Source: Parcubacteria group bacterium (lineage in GTDB: Bacteria; Patescibacteria; ABY1; Buchananbacterales; UBA6539). Taken from it: DNA of 8,207 bases. The notes beneath the pieces are model-generated. The model did no database searches and was not told the origin of the DNA. It saw only the letters and a list, made by a program, of their open reading frames with translations. Location of the stretch: assembly GCA_002687175.1 (NCBI GenBank), contig NYZP01000033.1, positions 1 through 8,207 on the forward strand, given 5' to 3'. This document shows positions 1-7,386 of the stretch, in pieces; position 1 is the stretch's first letter, and the number at the start of each line of letters is the position of its first letter. A program made the translations under genes and the position numbers.

Positions 1-3000
1 GCCGCGCCGCTCAAAATTTTCTACAATTTCTATCTCATCCGGAGATAGATTGTATAGGTTGTAAACAAGCCGATCAATTTGCTTTTCGTATTCCTTAACT
101 TTAGCTTGTTTGGGAGAATTTTTCAAGTAATCACTAGATTTGGTAACTGCCAAAATTTCATTAACTATTTTTGTAAAAGATTCCTGATCTATTTTTGGCG
201 TCATTTTTATCGGTAGTACATCCAAAAAAGTTCTTGAAATATTGACGGTTAGGCCTGAACGATTCGTAAAATTTTCTATATAATACCAATTAAGAAGTTT
301 TGAATTTAACAAGGCTAGAATAAATTTATAGTCATAACCACAATTATCTTTCAGCAATAAATTATTAATTGATGCGTAAGTATAAAATTTATTGGTGTCT
401 AATGCACAAATTATAGCCTTATTTCCGCCGCCTATTCTTCGGATTAAAATTTTAACTGGAGATTCCCAAAGATAATCCGGTCTTGGACGATGTAACCTCT
501 TTTTATCAAAGTTAATGTATTTATGCTTCCACTCAATTTTATAAGGATCGATATCCTTGCCCTCAAGAAATGATTTATAAAACTCATTTTTCTTTTCAGT
601 GGAAATAAAGGACTTTTTGCCTTTTGGCGTAACTATCCCCTCGATAATGTCTTTACAAATATTTTTTAATTCAAATGAGTTTCCTTTTATTTTGGTGAAT
701 AATCTACTTGAAGCATCGTTAATATAAATTGAAAATACAAATTCATGGTTATTAAATTTTTTCTGATCAATAAAGCGTCGTTTCTCCAAATAACCGTTTT
801 GTTTGAAGTCTTCAATTATACTGACTCTTGGATTTGATGTGGCAATATTCTGAACTTCCAAAACAGCGGTGGATGCAGTGACGCCCTCAAAGATTCCAGC
901 ATGAAGGTCGACAATCTGAATAACTCTATTCATTTTGACTATAAATTCACGAGCCGGTTTATAGGACGTCACTCTGAAAAATGTATTAGGAATTATATAA
1001 ATATAGATACCACCCTTCCTTAGGATCATCGAAGCGCGCTCGATAAATAGAGAGAAAAGATTGATTTTACCCTTGCCACAAAAATAATTTTTTTCTACTA
1101 CTTTTTTGAAAGATTTAGAAAAGCTTGCTCCTCGCGTAAAAACATAAGGCGGATTAGCAATCACAACATCAAATCCTTTTTTATCCTCAAATACATCAAC
1201 AAATTCCAGTTTCCAAATGAAAAACGGCTTTTCTTTTTTAGGATTATGTAAACTTTCAAGAGCTTGCTGAATGTTTGAACTGCTATCGAGCCACTTACTA
1301 AAACCAGCAAGATATTTTTTGCGACTCTTTTCATCTAACATATTCGCTTTTGCTTCTTCGCCTTTATGTTGAGTCGTAATCTCTTGCCGTCTTTTTTCCA
1401 ACGCAGAGCGAACTAGCCAATCTTTTACATCATTGATTTCTTTCCGCTTCTTTAATTTATCTTTATCGTCATGGACGCTGAAATACTCTTTGACTTTCTT
1501 TTTCAACGATTCAATTTTTTTGCGTTTCTCCGGTTCAACAGGTAGTAAAGTCGCTTGCAATTCATTTTCGCCGTTATAAAACTTCACTCCTTCAAATTCC
1601 TCCAACAGTGAATTACCACACATAAGGCGATAATCAAGGTTTGGTAGGGGTTCAATGTCTTCAAGGTCATAGTCCACCACCAAAGCGAGCCAAAGCCGTA
1701 ATTTGGCTATTTCTATGGCTCCGGGATCTATATCCACGCCATAGATGCAGTTTTGTATGGTTTCTCGCTTTAACTCGTATTCTTTCTTCTGCGGAATTTG
1801 GTTTGAATCCGGAGTAGTTTGCAAAAATATCCGGAGCTTAACAATCATATTGAGCATTCCAACGAGAAAAGCCCCTGAACCACACGCGGGATCGCATACC
1901 TTAATATTTATCAACAAATTATCAAGTTCTTTCCATTGGCCTGGTGTAAAACTTTCTCCTTTTTGTTTTTTGAAATTCTCAAAGCTTTCAGAATAAAAAA
2001 TATAATTCCGGATATTTTCTTCGGTAATATTGGAATGATTTGAGATAAGATAATTCACCAAAGATTCGCGGCACATATAATAGACAATCTCTCGCGGGGT
2101 GTAATAAGTGCCTTTTCCTTTGCGTAAGTTTTCGGGGAGTAAATTTTCAAATACCTTTCCTAACATTTCCGGATCAACGGCGATTTCCTTGTCATCAGGA
2201 CTTTCTTCTTCAACAGTAAAGTTATATCTCTCAAAAACATCGAACATTGCTTGGAATACCTTATTGTCAAGGTACATCAAGCTATTTTTCCAATCATATT
2301 CTGCCTCAAATAATCCGCCGTTCAGAAATGGGATGCGACTATTAAAATCCCTTGAAAAACTAGGGTCGGCAGAATCGCGGTGCGAGTTATTAAGAGCGTT
2401 ATAAAAAAGTTTTTCCAAATAGTCATTATAAAAATTTGCTCCCTTTGAAATAGCGTCTTTGTAAAGATTGCCCATGAAGGTTTTATCTCCATCACCCCAA
2501 TTCCCACCAGCCCGAACGCCAAGCCATCCCTTCTTCTGAATAAAATAAAGAAAAACTATTTGACCTAGCAATTTCTTTGCAAAATTTTCGGTATTAATAC
2601 CATTTTTTGATGCTTCACCAAGAAAAGCATGATTTTTTGAGAGATTTTCCATTAATCCATCAAAAAGCTTCCGGTATTCCAGATAAAATTCTTTGGTAAC
2701 TTTTTCAACAGAAAAAGCGTCGTTTATTTTTTCTAAAGTTGAAAAATCACCATCACCGATTCTTTGCAGAAATGTTTTATTGGTTAATTCCTTACTGACA
2801 AAGTAGGTAAATCGGCGAAAATTACTCCATTCACGCCTTGTTCCTACTGATTCAGGGTAAATCAAACTGAAACGGAAATTTCCGTCCTTGTCGTAAAAAA
2901 TAAAAATACCGGCAGAATATACCGAAAGCTCCCGAAGCATCTTTTTTGCCTTTTCGTATTGAGCTTTCTTCCCGGACCGCTCGCTTAAATCCTTATTAAC

Positions 3001-3210
3001 TTTTGTGCCAGCTACTATAAGTCGTTGTGTTTCAGAAAATTCAATTTGTCCGAGTTTTATAAAATCAAAAAAATCGGCATCTTCATACTGCGAGAGCCGT
3101 TCTTCACTTGGACGGAAGTTTCCGTCCGCTCGGGTTTTGAGACGAAAAAATTGAGAAAACTCCTTTATCCCAAATGATTCGATAATTTCCTCAAGTTTGT
3201 TTCTTGGCAT
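1..3210 (-). CDS. Eco57I/TaqI-type N6-adenine DNA methyltransferase (modification/specificity subunit), C-terminus cut by window edge
   Basis: The frame is open from an ATG at 3210 to the window edge: 1070 codons without a stop (checked codon by codon). The start gives MPRNKLEEII, 6 bases after the helicase stop, with no clear Shine-Dalgarno. Family signatures in order: FLYFIQKKGWLG at residues 220-231, GTYYTP at 367-372, SAM-binding motif I DPACGSG at 440-446, and catalytic motif IV NPPY at 686-689. Motif I before IV marks a gamma-class N6-adenine methylase. A lysine-rich, probably coiled-coil insert lies at about 558-615, as is common in Eco57I-like enzymes. The last 300 or so residues (RRIGGGNKAI, LLNSKLLNWYY, RSGLTVNISRTFLDVLPIK) resemble a TaqI-type recognition domain, so no separate specificity gene is needed. 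I saw no convincing PD-(D/E)xK nuclease motif in the first 340 residues, but distant ones are easy to miss. Role (inferred): methylates host DNA for the restriction operon. BREX PglX is a relative to compare. Confidence 0.93.
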   Translation of the reverse strand, partial: MPRNKLEEIIESFGIKEFSQFFRLKTRADGNFRPSEERLSQYEDADFFDFIKLGQIEFSETQRLIVAGTKVNKDLSERSGKKAQYEKAKKMLRELSVYSAGIFIFYDKDGNFRFSLIYPESVGTRREWSNFRRFTYFVSKELTNKTFLQRIGDGDFSTLEKINDAFSVEKVTKEFYLEYRKLFDGLMENLSKNHAFLGEASKNGINTENFAKKLLGQIVFLYFIQKKGWLGVRAGGNWGDGDKTFMGNLYKDAISKGANFYNDYLEKLFYNALNNSHRDSADPSFSRDFNSRIPFLNGGLFEAEYDWKNSLMYLDNKVFQAMFDVFERYNFTVEEESPDDKEIAVDPEMLGKVFENLLPENLRKGKGTYYTPREIVYYMCRESLVNYLISNHSNITEENIRNYIFYSESFENFKKQKGESFTPGQWKELDNLLINIKVCDPACGSGAFLVGMLNMIVKLRIFLQTTPDSNQIPQKKEYELKRETIQNCIYGVDIDPGAIEIAKLRLWLALVVDYDLEDIEPLPNLDYRLMCGNSLLEEFEGVKFYNGENELQATLLPVEPEKRKKIESLKKKVKEYFSVHDDKDKLKKRKEINDVKDWLVRSALEKRRQEITTQHKGEEAKANMLDEKSRKKYLAGFSKWLDSSSNIQQALESLHNPKKEKPFFIWKLEFVDVFEDKKGFDVVIANPPYVFTRGASFSKSFKKVVEKNYFCGKGKINLFSLFIERASMILRKGGIYIYIIPNTFFRVTSYKPAREFIVKMNRVIQIVDLHAGIFEGVTASTAVLEVQNIATSNPRVSIIEDFKQNGYLEKRRFIDQKKFNNHEFVFSIYINDASSRLFTKIKGNSFELKNICKDIIEGIVTPKGKKSFISTEKKNEFYKSFLEGKDIDPYKIEWKHKYINFDKKRLHRPRPDYLWESPVKILIRRIGGGNKAIICALDTNKFYTYASINNLLLKDNCGYDYKFILALLNSKLLNWYYIENFTNRSGLTVNISRTFLDVLPIKMTPKIDQESFTKIVNEILAVTKSSDYLKNSPKQAKVKEYEKQIDRLVYNLYNLSPDEIEIVENFERRG
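2872..3127. repeat. Two near-identical palindromic sites within the methyltransferase gene
   Basis: ACGGAAATTTCCGTCC (2872-2887) and ACGGAAGTTTCCGTCC (3112-3127) differ at one base and lie exactly 240 bases apart. The first contains a 14-base perfect palindrome. The second sits in GGACGGAA-GT-TTCCGTCC (3110-3127), an 8-bp inverted repeat. On the coding strand both encode DGNFR, so a repeated peptide motif partly explains them. Confidence 0.6.
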
Positions 3211-3216
3211 AGAAAA

Positions 3217-6200
3217 TTAATCTTGGACATTTTCAATAGCAACGATTACTTCGCTGTTCATACTGCCCAGTTTCTGCTTAATTTTTTCCAAGTAGTCCGT
3301 TCCGAGATCGTCTTTGAGTTTATCGAACTCGCTCATAATTCTGGTAATCTCTTTTTCAGTGGGGGTAACAGTGTTTAGGTTAGCTATTCGACGCAGAGTA
3401 AAATCTGGCAAGGTTTTGTAATCAATGATGTCTTCAAAAAGCGCCCTCGCAAAAGACAGGTGCTTATCAAAACTAGTGGGGGGATTATTCAAAAGAGTAT
3501 CAAGATTATTTCTTGCCCTATTCTCCAAACTTACTGCGCCCGGTACTTGCTTTGTTTGGAACTTAAACTCTTTAACCTTCTGATAACTATTCCAAAAGGA
3601 AGTGCTTAATTCTTTTCGCGGTTCATCTTTAGCACATTCTATTTTTGAGTAAGCGAGCTCAAAAGGCGGCTCGTCTACATTTTCGCCGTCCTCTGTGGTA
3701 CGAATATAAAATCCAAGACCTTTTTTAATGAAAACAGAAAGCGAGTATTCTTTATTGCCTTTCGCAACTTTTACACGCGTCGGTAAGTTTTTTATCTTCT
3801 CAACTACCTCCGGGTTACTTTCGGCAATCCTTGAAAATGCAGAACGAATTTTAGTTTGGAAACTCTCCTCCTCTGCTTCTTCTGGGTTCCCCATAATCTT
3901 TTGGAATAATTTTGCCGCGGTTGGCTCTTCATCCGGCTCAAAAATTTTAGCGTCTTCACCAAGAGTATTATGAATCATAAACATTTTTTGAGCCGCAATT
4001 TCTTTACTTCTTACATATTCTGCACCCATTAGTGTTGGAAAAAAGTTGAAAATGAATAGCTCATTAAAAACTTTTTTGCCAATGCGATTGATACGGCCAA
4101 CTCGCTGGATTACTTTTGTCGGATTCCACGGAATGTCGTAGTTAATAATTGCACCGGCACGATTAAGGTTAAAGCCTTCAGAAATTTTGTCGGTAGCCAA
4201 GAGGATCTGATACTCGTCTTTTTGTTGTTTGTAGCTTGCATCAAAATTCTCAACGATGCTTGTAATTGTTGAACTAGACCAGTTATCAGCAATGGATAAA
4301 ACTTTTCCGGGGAAAATGACCTCTAATTTTTCTTCCAAGTATTTCGCCGTATCAGAGTATTCTGTAAAGATGACTAATTTTCTGCTCGGTTCGGAAACTG
4401 GATGTTCTGCCGACATTAGCAAGCGCATTTCCTCAATAAGTTTGTTAAACTTTGGATCTTCATCCACTAGTTTGAGTCTTTTCAAAATATCCAAAAGTTC
4501 CTCGAAAAGTTTTTTGTCCGATTCAATATCGCGCAGAAATTGTTCTTTCAACTTAAATTTATCAATCTCGTAAATTTTATATGATTTCGGATATTTGCCC
4601 TCACCCAATTTTTGCTTATATTCCTCTAGGTGCTTTTCAATCTCGTCTATGTCTTCCTCATAAATACTATCCATCAAATTTCTATCTAAAATGAATTTGC
4701 CACCAGAATTTTCAACAAACTTTTGGACTTTATCTGTAATTTTGTAAAAGTTTTCTATACTTCGATAAAATGCGCCAAAAGAACTCTCAAAGCGCTTAAC
4801 TAAAAGCCGCCTCATAAAGTCAAACAAGTTTGACTGCATAAGAAATTCTCGGTTTTTCTCCTCATCTTTTTCTGCGAACTCATCCTCACCGGACTCGTAG
4901 TAAAACGGACGGTAAATCGCCCCAGTAAATCGACGGCTTTCCTTATCTTCCCCGAAATAAACTTTTGTTATGCTATCATAAAAATCTAATTGTTTTTCTG
5001 TCAATTCAAATAACAATTCTTTGGGGTTTTTAACTTCTGATAAATCGTAAACCTCTTTTGAATAAACGGGGTCTTTTTTTAGATCAATACGATTTCGCCG
5101 GATAAGAACAGGCTCGATTACTTGGCGGATACTACTTGATAAATAACGAACTCGCTCCTTGATTTTATCTCCCTCAACTTTCTTATCCCCAAATAAAGAT
5201 TCATAATCAGCTACAGCTCGATTTCGTTTTTGTTTATCTGGAGATTTGTAATCCTTTTTGATACCAGAAAGTTTCTTAAAGGCGCTGTTGTACGATCTGA
5301 AACGGCTGGCTAAATCGTCATCTAAGCTAATTTTCGATTTTCCCGGAACGACGAATAATTTTAAAAGTGAAAAAATATCAGCCGGTGTGTTACTAAATGG
5401 TGTCGCAGAAAGCAAAATTACGATTTTATCTCGGCAAAGATTACTTAATACCTCATACGCTTCAGTGTCTTGATTTCTAAAACGATGAACTTCATCCACG
5501 ATAATGACTTCATATTCATTATTTTCTTTTACTAACTCAAGTGTTCGCTCAAGATTTTCAAGTCCACAGGCTCGTATTTCCCAGTCATGAAGCTCAAAAT
5601 CTTCTTTATACTTTTTCCATCCGGATTTTTTGTTCTCATCACCAATAAGCCCCGGCGGACAGATAATTACGCCGCGTTTACCCAAATTTTTTGCAATCAA
5701 AGAAGCAACTACGCTCTTCCCCAGTCCTACGACATCAGAAACAATTAACCCATTTGGCGTGTCTGGGCTATTAATAATAGTCAATGCTTGTGAAACAGCA
5801 TCAAGCTGATATTGGTATGGCTTATATCCCTTGCGTTCGAGTAATTCTTTTACGCTTTCCTTAATTTTTTGCTGACCTTGAACATCAAGGTAGTTCTTTA
5901 ACACAAACGCAAATGCCTCAAAAGGAGTAATATCAGCAATCAGTGTTTTGTTTTCAATCAAATTGATTAGCCGATCTCTATACGCAGGCACTTCTGTAAT
6001 CGGAACGGCTTCATTCCAGTTCTTCTCAAAATAATCGTTGGCCTCTTCCGTCCCGTGATCGCTGATTTCGACATTAAACTCGTTCTGCGTGGAGAGGCCA
6101 GCACGAGTTAAATTGCTACTGCCCGTGATCAGTACAGATTTTTTGAGAGTTTTTAACTCATCTTTCATGTTAAAAACATAGAGCTTATCGTGATGTGGTT

Positions 6201-6594
6201 TTAGAGTTTTACGGATTCTCAATTTACCCGACTTGATCAAGCTTAAATAGTATTTAACGCGCTCATAGAATTCTTTTGTATCAAATTCATCGGAGTTAAT
6301 AGATTTCGCAATCGAATCAAAAAATTTTTCGACTCTTTCTCTGTCAGTTATATTCACATTGGGATCCGGATACTCAATCAACCCATGGATGGTTTTATCG
6401 GTGTTTAGTCCAACCAATACATCAACTTGAAGCGATGGATTATTTGTCAACGCCTCATATAATTCATCAATTCCTGAAAAGTAGAAAAAGCCCACGAGAA
6501 ATCGCAATTCTTTACTGTTTTTAATAAGCTCGGCGATCCTCTGCTTGAGCTTTTTTTCTTTTTCATTGGTAATAAAAGTTAAATCCATACTCAT
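3217..6594 (-). CDS. PLD nuclease-SNF2/SF2 helicase fusion, predicted restriction/translocation subunit
   Basis: A complete 1125-residue protein. The N-terminal 200 residues are a PLD-like domain: H135-D-K137 (HxK) and GSSNLT at 158-163 followed by NEFNVE (171-176). This is a single half-site, and the usual Asp four residues after the Lys is N142. Helicase motifs follow: Q-like YQLDAV 262-267, Walker A GLGKS 290-294, DEVH 367-370, SATPF 396-400, VIFTEY 741-746, ATDKISEGFNL 800-810 and QRVGRINRIG 830-839. About 340 residues separate motif III (396-400) from motif IV (741-746), a large lysine/glutamate-rich insert. The C-terminal 270 residues are unassigned and end in a charged, probably helical stretch. 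Known: PLD-fold nucleases such as BfiI and NgoFVII cut DNA as dimers without metal. Inferred: ATP-driven translocation plus cleavage of unmethylated DNA. The ATG is 2 bases past the regulator's stop; Met3 (6588) is an alternative start. No clear Shine-Dalgarno, so translation may be coupled. Confidence 0.93.
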   Translation of the reverse strand: MSMDLTFITNEKEKKLKQRIAELIKNSKELRFLVGFFYFSGIDELYEALTNNPSLQVDVLVGLNTDKTIHGLIEYPDPNVNITDRERVEKFFDSIAKSINSDEFDTKEFYERVKYYLSLIKSGKLRIRKTLKPHHDKLYVFNMKDELKTLKKSVLITGSSNLTRAGLSTQNEFNVEISDHGTEEANDYFEKNWNEAVPITEVPAYRDRLINLIENKTLIADITPFEAFAFVLKNYLDVQGQQKIKESVKELLERKGYKPYQYQLDAVSQALTIINSPDTPNGLIVSDVVGLGKSVVASLIAKNLGKRGVIICPPGLIGDENKKSGWKKYKEDFELHDWEIRACGLENLERTLELVKENNEYEVIIVDEVHRFRNQDTEAYEVLSNLCRDKIVILLSATPFSNTPADIFSLLKLFVVPGKSKISLDDDLASRFRSYNSAFKKLSGIKKDYKSPDKQKRNRAVADYESLFGDKKVEGDKIKERVRYLSSSIRQVIEPVLIRRNRIDLKKDPVYSKEVYDLSEVKNPKELLFELTEKQLDFYDSITKVYFGEDKESRRFTGAIYRPFYYESGEDEFAEKDEEKNREFLMQSNLFDFMRRLLVKRFESSFGAFYRSIENFYKITDKVQKFVENSGGKFILDRNLMDSIYEEDIDEIEKHLEEYKQKLGEGKYPKSYKIYEIDKFKLKEQFLRDIESDKKLFEELLDILKRLKLVDEDPKFNKLIEEMRLLMSAEHPVSEPSRKLVIFTEYSDTAKYLEEKLEVIFPGKVLSIADNWSSSTITSIVENFDASYKQQKDEYQILLATDKISEGFNLNRAGAIINYDIPWNPTKVIQRVGRINRIGKKVFNELFIFNFFPTLMGAEYVRSKEIAAQKMFMIHNTLGEDAKIFEPDEEPTAAKLFQKIMGNPEEAEEESFQTKIRSAFSRIAESNPEVVEKIKNLPTRVKVAKGNKEYSLSVFIKKGLGFYIRTTEDGENVDEPPFELAYSKIECAKDEPRKELSTSFWNSYQKVKEFKFQTKQVPGAVSLENRARNNLDTLLNNPPTSFDKHLSFARALFEDIIDYKTLPDFTLRRIANLNTVTPTEKEITRIMSEFDKLKDDLGTDYLEKIKQKLGSMNSEVIVAIENVQD

Positions 6595-6596
6595 AT

Positions 6597-6809
6597 CTAT
6601 TTTATTAAATCATCAACGCCAACATTCAATGCCTTTGCAATTTTGGACACTGTTTCAATAGTCGGATTGATATTTGCTCCCGATTCAATTTTGATGATTG
6701 TATTGTAAGTAACATCAGCAAGTTTCGAGAGCTTATCTTGTGAAATACCGAGTTTGTTTCGGTATTTTTTGATATTATCAGCAATTTTTGAATTGTTGCT
6801 TGCGCTCAT
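6597..6809 (-). CDS. Small XRE-family helix-turn-helix regulator, C-protein-like controller of the restriction operon
   Basis: A 70-residue protein that is almost entirely one XRE/HTH_3 domain. The first helix is about residues 8-19 (KIADNIKKYRNK). The helix-turn-helix is SQDKLSKLADV (23-33) followed by recognition helix YNTIIKIESG (35-44), then NPTIETVSKIAKALNV and the terminal DDLI typical of the fold. There is no effector or dimerisation extension, which matches the size of restriction-modification controller (C) proteins. It is the first gene of the operon, 2 bases ahead of the helicase, and its start codon lies inside a 16-bp inverted repeat that is a good operator candidate. Inferred role: autoregulation and timing of nuclease expression. 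An antitoxin-like repressor is an alternative, but no toxin gene is adjacent. No Shine-Dalgarno precedes the ATG. Confidence 0.9.
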   Translation of the reverse strand: MSASNNSKIADNIKKYRNKLGISQDKLSKLADVTYNTIIKIESGANINPTIETVSKIAKALNVGVDDLIK

Positions 6810-6869
6810 AGTAATATAATACTATAATCAAAGTAATGGCGATTGGGATTGATTATTATATTACTATGA
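6806..6869. promoter_or_regulatory. Inverted-repeat operator/promoter of the restriction operon
   Basis: The 16-base arm TCATAGTAATATAATA (6806-6821) recurs as its exact reverse complement at 6854-6869, with 32 bases between. Within the left arm and just beyond it is a palindrome, ATAGTA-N6-TACTAT (6808-6825), overlapping the regulator's ATG. The right copy (6850-6867) keeps one perfect half, TACTAT, and a degraded partner. The two centres are about 42 bp apart, near four helical turns. Each arm carries a TATAAT box: 6855-6860 on the minus strand, pointing at the regulator gene, and 6815-6820 on the plus strand. The plus box has TTGTTG (6793-6798) 16 bases upstream; the minus box has no good -35, as expected for an activator-dependent promoter. 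A paired strong/weak operator is typical of C-protein control. The binding role is inferred. Confidence 0.65.
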
Positions 6870-7008
6870 TATCAAAAAATATGAGTTTAGTAAATCTCAA
6901 AGGGAGTTCTTTGTTGCCCGCGCACGGGAGGGTTGGGGCAAGGGCAACATCTTTTCTTACGGCGCATTTTGCAAAGCAAAATACAAATTCCGTCGGCGTA
7001 AAAAGCGA

Positions 7009-7051
7009 GGGTGCGGCGGAAGGGGGGTGTGGGGGGAATTCCGCCGCACCC
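7009..7051. repeat. 13-bp perfect G/C-rich inverted repeat with G-tract loop
   Basis: GGGTGCGGCGGAA (7009-7021) pairs exactly with TTCCGCCGCACCC (7039-7051). The 17-base loop is two runs of six G separated by TGT, then AA. It would form a very stable hairpin in RNA or single-stranded DNA. No T-run follows on either strand, so it is not a standard intrinsic terminator. Confidence 0.8.
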
Positions 7052-7106
7052 GAGCGAAATCAAACAGAGGCCAGCCCCGCCGCCCTGCTCGTTCAGAGCA
7101 GAGCAA

Positions 7107-7185
7107 CACAAAAAAGTTTTCTTTTCCTTTTAGAAGAAAAAATCGGCGCGCGCAAATCAGGAAAAGCGAAGAAAACTTTTTTGTG
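7107..7185. repeat. 15-bp perfect inverted repeat enclosing a purine/pyrimidine-rich loop
   Basis: CACAAAAAAGTTTTC (7107-7121) and its exact reverse complement GAAAACTTTTTTGTG (7171-7185) are separated by 49 bases. Similarity continues inward past a 5-base offset (CTTTTCC and GGAAAAG). Each arm contains a run of six A or T. The arms could form a long stem or act as paired protein sites. The function is unknown. Confidence 0.75.
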
Positions 7186-7190
7186 GGGCA

Positions 7191-7207
7191 GTGCGGGTTT
7201 CCCGCAC
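7191..7207. repeat. 7-bp hairpin with 3-base loop
   Basis: GTGCGGG-TTT-CCCGCAC is perfectly self-complementary. It sits 5 bases beyond the right arm of the 15-bp inverted repeat. A hairpin of the same geometry, but A/T-rich, is at 6966-6982 (ATTTTGC-AAA-GCAAAAT). Neither is followed by a T-run. Confidence 0.7.
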
Positions 7208-7234
7208 GGCGGCGGGGCGGCTTCCTTAGTTCCG

Positions 7235-7264
7235 TTCAAAGTAGGTTCGCGCGAAGTGTATAAT
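7235..7264 (+). promoter_or_regulatory. Predicted sigma-70-type promoter of the serine recombinase, with palindrome in the spacer
   Basis: A consensus -10 box TATAAT (7259-7264) lies 18 bases after a fair -35 box TTCAAA (7235-7240). The spacer contains the perfect 10-base palindrome TTCGCGCGAA (7246-7255), well placed for a repressor. Transcription would begin near 7271 and leave a leader of about 115 bases before the recombinase ATG. It is the best-scoring promoter by eye in this intergenic region. Confidence 0.5.
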
Positions 7265-7303
7265 TACAGCACCAAAACTAACTTGTTCGGAATTGACTGC
7301 TCC

Positions 7304-7323
7304 GCGCGGCGAGTACGCCGCGC
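7304..7323 (+). repeat. 8-bp G/C stem-loop in the recombinase leader
   Basis: GCGCGGCG (7304-7311), loop AGTA, CGCCGCGC (7316-7323): a perfect 8-bp stem with a tetraloop. It lies inside the predicted 5' leader, about 60 bases ahead of the recombinase start. It is too far upstream to mask the start codon directly and has no T-run, so attenuation by simple termination is unlikely. Confidence 0.7.
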
Positions 7324-7386
7324 TCCGCAGGGCAAAATCCGCTTTTGTTTTCGCCGTAAAATCCCAGAGTTCGCCCCAATAACAAT

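Larger units (their letters stand above)
6870..7386. other. Divergent intergenic region, G/C-rich and palindrome-dense, no credible gene
   Basis: About 520 bases separate the operator of the leftward restriction operon from the rightward recombinase. Composition changes by eye at about 6890, from AT-rich to G/C-rich with long G runs (7022-7036). At least eight perfect palindromes lie here: 6913-6948, 6966-6982, 7009-7051, 7085-7101, 7107-7185, 7191-7207, 7246-7255 and 7304-7323. A frame is open on the plus strand from 6836 to 7390, but its product is low-complexity, lacks any recognisable domain and runs through all the hairpins, so I treat it as non-coding. Other frames here are shorter and equally unconvincing. 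I see no tRNA, CRISPR repeat or U-tailed terminator. It may be a structured leader, attachment region or mobile-element end (inference). Confidence 0.6.

Noticed and set aside
1745..2522. Short open frames on both strands over the methylase gene
   Set aside because: They overlap the region encoding YTP and DPACGSG motifs in the methylase frame and have no recognisable content.
1..6809. Full DISARM or BREX locus
   Set aside because: No DrmA, DrmB, PglZ, BrxC or BrxL homologue is visible, and the PLD domain is fused to the helicase. Genes left of the window cannot be excluded.
7022..7036. Intramolecular G-quadruplex
   Set aside because: Two runs of six G with a TGT spacer do not give four separated tracts with normal loops; the sequence is better explained as the loop of a 13-bp hairpin.
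7191..7207. Intrinsic terminator
   Set aside because: A strong G/C hairpin, but no T-run follows on either strand, and both flanking genes start from this region and do not end in it.
6913..7323. CRISPR array
   Set aside because: The palindromes differ from one another in sequence and spacing; there is no repeated unit with regular spacers.
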